Source: DASSJM01 sp049587975
GTDB taxonomy: Bacteria; Actinomycetota; UBA4738; HRBIN12
Length of the DNA stretch: 10,723 nucleotides
Direction: 5' to 3'
Assembly (NCBI GenBank): GCA_049587975.1
Contig: JBAVEY010000233.1
Location: 1-10,723, forward strand
Position numbers and translations under genes: made by a program. Below, piece after piece: positions 6,208 through 10,723 of this stretch. The notes below the pieces were generated by a model. That model was not told the DNA's origin and did not search any database. It was given only the letters and a program-made list of their open reading frames with translations. Every line of letters starts with the position of its first letter. The stretch's first letter is position 1.

Positions 6208-6654
6208 GTGACGTCGGGCTCGTTCACCGTGACGATCGCCGCGACGCCTGAAGCCGTGTGGCCATGGGTCGCCGATCTCGCCCGCCACGGCGATTGGTCG
6301 CCGACGTCGTATCGGATCGAGTGGCTCGAAGGCGAGCCGAACGCGGTCGGGAGCCGGTTCCGATCGGTGGGCGTGATCCCAGGAGACAAGCACCACGCGA
6401 ACGAGGGCGAGGTCACCGAGAACCTCCCGTATTCGAGGTTCGCGATCCGTTCGCGCGACCCCCAGGGCGAGTACGCGAACACCTTCGCGTTGGCGCCGAA
6501 CGGGAACGGCACCGATGTGACGTACCGGATCGAGTTCCTGCAGATGCACGGACTGGCGGCGCTGCTCCTGCCCGTGGTGTACCCGCTCTCCGGCAAACCT
6601 CAGGGGCGCAAGCGGATGCAAGCGCTGAAGGCGAAGGTCGAGGGCTCCGCGTGA
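6208..6654 (+). CDS. SRPBCC (START-like / polyketide cyclase) family protein
   Basis: This 148-residue soluble protein has the SRPBCC helix-grip fold signature. The first strand is followed by AATPEAVWPWVADLARHGDWSP, the classic start of the ligand-binding family, then SYRIEWLEGEPNAVGSRFRS, a glutamate-rich strand EGEVTENLPYSRFAIRSRDP, TDVTYRIEFLQMHG, and a C-terminal helix ending ...KRMQALKAKVEG. Members bind hydrophobic small molecules such as lipids or polyketides; no substrate or catalytic residue can be read here. GTG at 6208 has a strong GGAGGT seven bases upstream. Its stop overlaps the GTG of the next gene (GTGA), coupling it to a secreted RTX-type protein, an odd partnership. No signal peptide is visible, so it should be cytoplasmic. 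Confidence 0.85.
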   Translation: MTSGSFTVTIAATPEAVWPWVADLARHGDWSPTSYRIEWLEGEPNAVGSRFRSVGVIPGDKHHANEGEVTENLPYSRFAIRSRDPQGEYANTFALAPNGNGTDVTYRIEFLQMHGLAALLLPVVYPLSGKPQGRKRMQALKAKVEGSA

Positions 6655-7208
6655 GGGCGCGCGCGCGGATCGGCCGGCTGCTCGCCCTGATCGTCGTGGT
6701 CTCGACCGGGATCGTTGGGGTGGCGACGTCATCGGCATCCCCGCGCGCTGACGGGCGAACGAGGCCGGCGTGCACCATCACCGGGACCGACGGTGACGAC
6801 GAGCTCCACGGCACGCCCGGCGCCGACGTGATCTGCGGCAGGGGTGGTTCGGACTTCATCGAGGCTCGCGGCGGTGCGGACCTCGTCTTCGGTGGTTCCG
6901 GCGCCGACCTGGTGGAGGGCGGGGTGGGGGCCGACACGCTCCGGGGCGAGAAGGGTCGGGACATCCTGCTGGGCGAGGAAGGACGCGACCGCGCGTTCGG
7001 GGGCCCCGCCCGAGACGATGTCCGCGGAGGACCCGGCAGGGATCGGATCGTCGGCAACGCCGGGAGCGACCTCTGCCTCTCCGCGATGGATGAGCACCCC
7101 GGCGACCGCGTGCTCGGCGGGCCCGGGTTCGACACCGCCGATCGGGACGTCGGCGATCAGCTCTTCTTGGTGGAGCGCATCACCGATAACGTCTGCTTCG
7201 GGGGCTGA
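6651..7208 (+). CDS. Small secreted RTX-type (hemolysin-type calcium-binding repeat) protein
   Basis: This 185-residue protein has a Sec-type signal (basic MRARARIGRL, hydrophobic LALIVVVSTGIVGVA, likely cleavage after about residue 28-33) and then around ten nonapeptide repeats of the GGxGxDxxx type between residues about 45 and 165. Examples are GTPGADVIC, GRGGSDFIE, ARGGADLVF and GGSGADLVE. Such repeats form a calcium-binding parallel beta-roll outside the cell. The later repeats drift to GxxGRDxxx and one loses its glycine (GGPARDDVR). Four cysteines (41, 62, 142, 182) bracket the roll and could form caps or disulfides, unusual for classic RTX toxins. There is no catalytic domain, so it is more likely a surface or matrix protein than a toxin. 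The start is GTG at 6651, overlapping the SRPBCC stop. Confidence 0.85.
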   Translation: MRARARIGRLLALIVVVSTGIVGVATSSASPRADGRTRPACTITGTDGDDELHGTPGADVICGRGGSDFIEARGGADLVFGGSGADLVEGGVGADTLRGEKGRDILLGEEGRDRAFGGPARDDVRGGPGRDRIVGNAGSDLCLSAMDEHPGDRVLGGPGFDTADRDVGDQLFLVERITDNVCFGG

Positions 7209-7214
7209 GCCCCC
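7200..7214 (+). terminator. Hairpin enclosing the RTX gene stop codon
   Basis: GGGGGC (7200-7205) pairs with GCCCCC (7209-7214), and the three-base loop is the TGA stop itself. There is no T-run. It could attenuate transcription into the cupin gene or protect the 3' end. Confidence 0.35.
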
Positions 7215-7256
7215 TCCGGCGGCCGAGCCCGGCGCCGGCCAACGGAGGAGGAGCGG

Positions 7257-7613
7257 ATGGCGGGCATCGAGATCCGGCGGTTCGAGCAGGCCGATGAGGC
7301 ACGCACTTTCGAGCACGGCTCGTTCGATGTCGTCACGATCGGCGGCATGACGATCGGGCGGGCGAGCTACGAGCCGGGGTGGGTGTGGTCCGAGCACGTC
7401 GGCAGGCCGGCCGACGAAGATCTGTGCCAGGTCGAACACGTCGGCCTGGTGGTCTCGGGTCGCGCGGCGGTCAAGATGGCCGACGGGACCGAAGACGTGC
7501 TGACCCCGGGCGATCTGTTCGCGATCGGGCCGGGTCACGACTCCTGGGTGGTCGGCGACGAGCCGTACGTCTCGCTCCACCTGCTCGGTGCGAACGAGTA
7601 CGCGAGGCATTGA
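7257..7613 (+). CDS. Small cupin-domain protein
   Basis: This 118-residue protein is a single-domain cupin (conserved beta-barrel, often metal-binding). Motif 1 lies around residues 40-77 (GWVWSEHVGRPADEDLC, then VEHVGLVVSGRAAVKMADG) with histidines at 47 and 61. Motif 2 is TPGDLFAIGPGHDSW, followed by the VVGDEPYVSLHLLG strand. The usual HxH of motif 1 is not intact, so metal binding is uncertain. Function could be small-molecule binding, sensing or isomerisation; nothing fixes the substrate. ATG at 7257 has a strong GGAGGAG site seven bases before it. It lies 48 bases after the RTX gene and may share its transcript with partial attenuation at the hairpin. Confidence 0.82.
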   Translation: MAGIEIRRFEQADEARTFEHGSFDVVTIGGMTIGRASYEPGWVWSEHVGRPADEDLCQVEHVGLVVSGRAAVKMADGTEDVLTPGDLFAIGPGHDSWVVGDEPYVSLHLLGANEYARH

Positions 7614-7650
7614 GCGAGGGTCGACGACAGAACACCCGGGTTCCGAGGAA

Positions 7651-7673
7651 GTGTCAGACCGGGGGTCTACGAT
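7651..7673 (+). promoter_or_regulatory. Leaderless promoter resembling the PafBC (RecA-independent DNA damage) motif
   Basis: TGTCAG (7652-7657, within GTGTCAGAC) is followed, after eight bases from the nine-base element, by TACGAT (7668-7673). The actinobacterial RecA-NDp/PafBC consensus is TTGTCRGTG-N8-TANNNT. Core and spacing agree; the outer positions (first T, final TG) do not. TACGAT ends six bases before the ATG at 7680, so the mRNA would be leaderless. No ordinary -35 is present, as expected of activator-dependent promoters. Confidence 0.5.
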
Positions 7674-7679
7674 CGCGGC

Positions 7680-7934
7680 ATGGGTTCGGTGATCGACCTC
7701 CGAGCGTGGCGCGAGCGCCGCGAACGGGACCCGATGACCCGGTTGGAGCGAGCCATCGCGCGCCTGGACGGGCTCCTACGTCGCAGCGGGTCCGGGCGCC
7801 TCGGGAGCCGGGTCGAGTCCGACCTGCTCGCCATCACCGGCGCCGTGAGCGCCGGGCTCGACGATGAGGCCGCGGAGCGCGCCGAGCGCCTGGCCGAACG
7901 GCTCGAGCACCCGTCGGCCCGCCGCTCCAGCTAG
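7680..7934 (+). CDS. Small charged helical protein of unknown function
   Basis: I do not recognise this 84-residue protein. It begins MGSVIDLRAWRERRERD and is rich in arginine, glutamate, leucine and alanine, with long amphipathic helices: RLERAIARLDGLLRR at about 21-35 and, near the end, DEAAERAERLAERLEHP. It has no cysteine, signal or membrane segment, so it should be a small cytoplasmic coiled or helical protein. ATG at 7680 has no ribosome site but sits exactly one transcription-start distance after TACGAT, pointing to leaderless expression. Coding bias (GC-rich third positions) and a clear start support it as real. It is not part of the cupin transcript if the promoter is correct. Confidence 0.72.
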   Translation: MGSVIDLRAWRERRERDPMTRLERAIARLDGLLRRSGSGRLGSRVESDLLAITGAVSAGLDDEAAERAERLAERLEHPSARRSS

Positions 7935-7985
7935 TCGCGGGCGCCCCCGACAGCCAGGTTCGGTCTCACGACCTCGAGCATGGCT

Positions 7986-8011
7986 GGAACCGCACCGGCC
8001 GAGCCCCGGTC
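7986..8011 (+). promoter_or_regulatory. Possible ECF-type promoter upstream of the sigma gene
   Basis: GGAACC (7986-7991) is a typical ECF -35 element; 16 bases on lies GGTC (8008-8011), a weak match to ECF -10 elements such as CGTC or GTT. If real, it would give autoregulation of the ECF sigma factor with a leader of about 125 bases. Confidence 0.22.
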
Positions 8012-8024
8012 ATCAAGGGCGTAA

Positions 8025-8038
8025 CCGGAAGCTTCCGG
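8025..8038. promoter_or_regulatory. Perfect 14-bp palindrome CCGGAAGCTTCCGG
   Basis: The 14-base sequence equals its own reverse complement and lies in the gap between the small helical protein and the sigma factor, 107 bases before the sigma start. With no loop it suits a dimeric DNA-binding protein better than an RNA hairpin. Confidence 0.45.
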
Positions 8039-8050
8039 GAGGGAGGCGCC

Positions 8051-8089
8051 CCGGCACACGTTCGCGCCCGAACGCGGCCCGCGTGCCGG
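8051..8089. repeat. Nested inverted repeats upstream of the sigma gene
   Basis: An outer pair CCGGCAC (8051-8057) / GTGCCGG (8083-8089) encloses an inner pair CGTTCG (8059-8064) / CGAACG (8069-8074) with loop CGCC. Both are perfect. Together they form a compact structured element just before the candidate -10 at 8098; terminator of the upstream gene or an operator are both possible. Confidence 0.4.
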
Positions 8090-8097
8090 CGCGGGGC

Positions 8098-8103
8098 TAC
8101 GCT
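8098..8103 (+). promoter_or_regulatory. Candidate -10 of the sigma/anti-sigma operon
   Basis: TACGCT fits TANNNT and lies 41 bases before the GTG at 8145. I see no clear -35, so this is weak. Confidence 0.25.
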
Positions 8104-8144
8104 GAGTGGCCGGCCTCGGGGACAGGCGAACGGGAAGGGCAGGG

Positions 8145-8663
8145 GTGAACGATCCGGACCCGCGGACGCTCGCGCGAGCGCGTGAGGGCGACCTCCGCGC
8201 GTTCGAGGACCTCGTGCGCCAGTACCAGGGCGACGTGTGGCGATTCGCCTACCACTTCACGCGCGACCGGTCACTCGCCGACGACGTCACGCAGGAGGCG
8301 TTCCTGCGGGCGTTCCGGTTCCTCCGCGGCTTCCGCGGGGATTCCCGGTTCACGAGCTGGCTGTTCCGGATCGCACGCAACTGCGCGATGGACCAGATCA
8401 AGGCGCGGAACGTGTACGTCGAGCGGGTCACGCCGATCGCCGGTACGACCGTCGACGCGCAGGCGCGGGTGGAGCTGCACGTGGCCCTCGACGCGGTCAC
8501 GGCCGAGCACCGCGAGCCGTTCCTGCTCGTCGAGGTGTTCGGCCTGTCCTACCAGGAGGCCGCCGACGTGCTCGGCGTGCGCGTGGGCACGATCAAGAGC
8601 CGGATGCACCGGGCACGCCGCGCGATGATGGATGCCCTCGAGGTCGAGGAAGAGGCTCGGTGA
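8145..8663 (+). CDS. ECF-family RNA polymerase sigma factor
   Basis: This 172-residue sigma-70 family factor has region 2 at about residues 12-86 (EGDLRAFEDLVRQYQGDVWR, then LADDVTQEAFLRAFRFL and FTSWLFRIARNCAMDQIK). After a linker, region 4 at about 113-165 has the helix-turn-helix LSYQEAADVLGVRVGTIKSR and the basic helix MHRARRAMMDAL. There is no region 1 or 3, as usual for ECF sigmas. It directs RNA polymerase to a stress or envelope regulon and should be held by the overlapping anti-sigma factor. GTG at 8145 follows GGGAAGGGCAGGG; a GTG at 8106 in the same frame would add 13 unlikely residues. The stop overlaps the next gene (GTGA), keeping the two proteins in balanced amounts. Confidence 0.93.
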   Translation: MNDPDPRTLARAREGDLRAFEDLVRQYQGDVWRFAYHFTRDRSLADDVTQEAFLRAFRFLRGFRGDSRFTSWLFRIARNCAMDQIKARNVYVERVTPIAGTTVDAQARVELHVALDAVTAEHREPFLLVEVFGLSYQEAADVLGVRVGTIKSRMHRARRAMMDALEVEEEAR

Positions 8664-10615
8664 ACCACGACCAGGCCGAACGCCTCCTGTCCGCCCGTAT
8701 CGACGGCGAGCGGCTGTCGGCGCGAGCGACCTCCGCCCTCGAGCATCACCTCGAGACCTGCGCCGAGTGCCGCGCGTTCGAGCGCGGCGCCTACCGGCTG
8801 CGCGAGGCGGCGCGGTTCGAGGTCGCCCCCGCCGTCCCCGACCTGGTTGGCGACGTGATGTCCGCCGTCGGCGCCGAGGCCGGCCGTCCTCGTCACCGGC
8901 TGCGCGTCGCGCCACCCACCCGATCACCCCGTCGCCGGCTCGTGCCGCGACTGGCTCCGATCGGCGTGGCGGTGCTCGTGGGGGCGCTGGTCGGCGGCCT
9001 GGTCGTCGGCGGCCCCTGGCAACGACCGGATACCGGTTCGGCCTTGGCCGCCACCGAGATCACCGAGGGGATCTCGGCGGCCGCGGTCCGGCTCGACGCC
9101 TACCAGGCGACGTTCGCGATCACCGAGCTGCACCTGTCCCCCGAGGTCCCACAACGCGAGCTGACGATGGGCGTGTGGTTCGAGGCGCCGGAACGCTTCC
9201 GGCTCGACGTGGTCGATCACACCGACTACCCGACCAAGGCCACCTCGACGGACCTGCGGCTCGTGGTCGACGGTTCGACGTGGTACGCGGCCGGCCCCGC
9301 CCCGTGCCCCACCGCGAGCTGTCCGCAGCGCGAATCGGTGGTCCGCAACCGCCTGCCGTTCTCGACCGCAGCCCCGATCCCGACCGACCTGGTGCTCCCG
9401 ATCTCCACGCTCGCGGACGCCGACCGGCTGACGGTGCTCGGGCGCGGCATGGTGCTCGGCCGTCCGGCGATCCGCGTCGAGGTCCCCTTCGAGCGCGCCG
9501 AGCCCCTGTTCCCGTTCCTGTCGATCGGCGGGGACTGGCGGCCGTTCTTCCCCAACGACCGCGTCCGGATCTGGCTCGATGAGCGGAGCTGGTTCCCCCT
9601 GCGGTGGAGCGTCTACCCGGCGACGGGAGCCGAGCGCGACGCGTGGGCCCTGCGGTTCGGCCTGCCCGACGAGCCCGCCCTTCGACCGGTGTTCTCGGTG
9701 ACCGCGCTCGACGTGAGCCTTCGCGAGCCGGATCCCGCGGTCTTCGACATCCCCGCAACGGCTTCCGTGCGGGACCAGGGCGCCCGGCCGGTAGCGCTCG
9801 CCGACGTGCGACACGAGGCCGGTTTCGAGCCGGTCGCTCCGCGAGCGGTCGCCGGCCTCGACCGGTACCGGGTGGTGCTCCCCCGGGACGCCGCCGGCGA
9901 GACGCTCGTCGCGTACGCGGACGGACTGGCCTTCCTGAACCTCGGCGAGACGCGGACGTGGGACGGCGACGCGCCGTTCGGGCCCGTCGGCGTCCAGGCC
10001 GAAGAGGTCTCGCTCGCCGGCGGCGGCATCGCCTACTACGAGCCGTCGTCGGACGACCACGGCCGTCGCGTCTCGATCCACGCGGCGGGCACCGACCTCT
10101 ACCTGGAATCCAACCTGCCGCGTTCGGAGCTGCTGGCGGCCGCCGCAGCGCTCCCCGTCCGGGGGCTCTCGATGCCCGAGGCGTGGAGGCTGCGCGAGAT
10201 CGGACCCGTCACCGTCGAGCGCGTGTCGCTGGCGAGGGCGAGAGCGTCGGTCCCGTTCCCGATCGAGCTCCCCAGGCTGCTGCCGGCGGGGTTCGCGCTC
10301 GCGAGCGTGGAGCTCGTGGACGCCGGGTACGGTGTCGGGGTGACCCTGTACCTGCGCGACCGGGACGCCGACGCCGGCATCGGCACGATCCGCCTCCACC
10401 TCGAGCCCGCAACCGAGCTCCCGCCGGCGACCGCGGCGATGCAATCGACGGTCGACGTCGCCGGCGCCGAGGGACGGTTCACGCCCGGCCGATCCCAGCT
10501 CGAATGGATCCGCGACGACGTGTACCGATCGCTCGACGCGCCGGGGCTCGAGCTCGACGAGCTGCTCGCCATCGCCTCGTCGATCGGCCGGGACCCGGAC
10601 GAGGCGAACCGGTGA
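8660..10615 (+). CDS. Transmembrane ZAS anti-sigma factor with large LolA/RseB-like exported sensor
   Basis: This 651-residue protein is the likely inhibitor of the ECF sigma factor. A cytoplasmic zinc-finger anti-sigma (ZAS, zf-HC2) module at about 1-50 carries H30-x3-C34-x2-C37 in HHLETCAEC, followed by a basic linker and one membrane helix at about 99-118 (APIGVAVLVGALVGGLVVGG). Outside the cell, residues about 133-367 look like a LolA/RseB-type beta domain (AYQATFAITELHL, MGVWFEAPERFRLDVV, LRLVVDGSTWYAAGP, ending DPAVFDIP). A C-terminal part (about 388-645) seems to hold two related modules with PxxLPxGF-like and strand-rich sequence. C216 and C221 could form an exported disulfide. Most ZAS anti-sigmas are far shorter; here the sensor that is a separate protein (RseB) in Proteobacteria appears fused. 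GTG at 8660 overlaps the sigma stop. Sensor ligand unknown. Confidence 0.87.
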   Translation: MNHDQAERLLSARIDGERLSARATSALEHHLETCAECRAFERGAYRLREAARFEVAPAVPDLVGDVMSAVGAEAGRPRHRLRVAPPTRSPRRRLVPRLAPIGVAVLVGALVGGLVVGGPWQRPDTGSALAATEITEGISAAAVRLDAYQATFAITELHLSPEVPQRELTMGVWFEAPERFRLDVVDHTDYPTKATSTDLRLVVDGSTWYAAGPAPCPTASCPQRESVVRNRLPFSTAAPIPTDLVLPISTLADADRLTVLGRGMVLGRPAIRVEVPFERAEPLFPFLSIGGDWRPFFPNDRVRIWLDERSWFPLRWSVYPATGAERDAWALRFGLPDEPALRPVFSVTALDVSLREPDPAVFDIPATASVRDQGARPVALADVRHEAGFEPVAPRAVAGLDRYRVVLPRDAAGETLVAYADGLAFLNLGETRTWDGDAPFGPVGVQAEEVSLAGGGIAYYEPSSDDHGRRVSIHAAGTDLYLESNLPRSELLAAAAALPVRGLSMPEAWRLREIGPVTVERVSLARARASVPFPIELPRLLPAGFALASVELVDAGYGVGVTLYLRDRDADAGIGTIRLHLEPATELPPATAAMQSTVDVAGAEGRFTPGRSQLEWIRDDVYRSLDAPGLELDELLAIASSIGRDPDEANR

Positions 10616-10723
10616 GTCGCCGCCGCGCCGCGAGCCTCGCGGCGGGCGTGGTGATGGGGTTCGCCCTCGGCGCCTCGCTCACGCTCGCGATCCAGGGGTG
10701 GGCGAACCTGCCCGACCCGGGAT
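10612..10723 (+). CDS. N-terminus of an exported or membrane protein (partial, runs off right edge)
   Basis: Only 37 codons are visible: MSRRRAASLAAGVVMGFALG, then ASLTLAIQGWANLPDPG. An arginine-rich start and a hydrophobic stretch make a signal peptide or membrane anchor. GTG at 10612 overlaps the anti-sigma stop by four bases (GTGA), so it is co-translated with the sigma/anti-sigma pair and may act in the same envelope response. Envelope proteases often occupy this position in sigma-E-like operons, but nothing in the visible part identifies the family. Confidence 0.7.
   Translation, partial: MSRRRAASLAAGVVMGFALGASLTLAIQGWANLPDPG

Noticed and set aside
4758..6596. Open frame continuing upstream of tadA in the same phase, giving a 1041-residue protein
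   Set aside because: The extra part is arginine/glycine/proline-rich shadow sequence antiparallel or overlapping tadZ and the SRPBCC gene; the motif-bearing TadA begins at the GTG with ribosome site at 4757.
6783..7150. DNA tandem repeat array or CRISPR-like periodicity in the RTX gene
   Set aside because: The 27-base periodicity comes from degenerate protein nonapeptides; the DNA units are diverged and there are no spacers.
7225..7241. GC-rich palindromic stretch around CCGGCGCCGG between RTX and cupin genes
   Set aside because: Short low-complexity G/C palindromes are common at this base composition and no clear stem-loop stands out.
8924..10444. 506-codon minus-strand frame opposite the anti-sigma gene
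   Set aside because: Antisense shadow with repetitive charged composition; the plus-strand protein has clear domains.

Overview
The window is high-GC bacterial chromosome. Its coding style (GTG and TTG starts, four-base gene overlaps, GC-rich third positions) and gene content (a mycobacteria-like Tad pilus operon, a DUF5318 protein beside a class A penicillin-binding protein, ECF sigma with a ZAS anti-sigma, a leaderless promoter) point to Actinomycetota. I cannot place it in a class or genus; the proteins look divergent from Mycobacterium and Streptomyces, so a deep or uncultured lineage is plausible.

Left part, minus strand (read from about 5827 down to 1): a compact Tad (tight adherence) pilus operon, tadZ/cpaE - tadA/cpaF - tadB - tadC - flp-like prepilin - tadE - second TadE-like protein. 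This is the order I recall for Mycobacterium tuberculosis Rv3660c-Rv3654c. Four of the junctions overlap by exactly four bases, so tight translational coupling is expected. TadA should power assembly, TadB/TadC form the inner-membrane platform, TadZ localises the machine, and Flp plus the TadE proteins supply the (pseudo)pilins. No prepilin peptidase, TadG or outer component is in the window. Downstream on the same strand come a DUF5318 zinc-ribbon protein and the N-terminus of a membrane-anchored class A penicillin-binding protein that runs off the left edge; this pair resembles Rv0049-ponA1.

The 380-base divergent region 5828-6207 holds no convincing gene. It carries a perfect 8-base inverted repeat over a candidate tad promoter, three copies of a 12-base direct repeat, and a very strong 14-bp hairpin with no gene end to terminate.

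Right part, plus strand: an SRPBCC (START-like) protein translationally coupled to a small secreted RTX-type repeat protein, then a cupin; a small charged helical protein behind a leaderless promoter resembling the actinobacterial PafBC (RecA-independent DNA damage) motif; and an ECF sigma factor coupled to a 651-residue anti-sigma factor. The anti-sigma couples a cytoplasmic zinc ZAS motif through one membrane helix to a large LolA/RseB-like exported sensor. That operon continues into a membrane or secreted protein cut by the right edge. I see no tRNA, rRNA, insertion sequence or CRISPR array.
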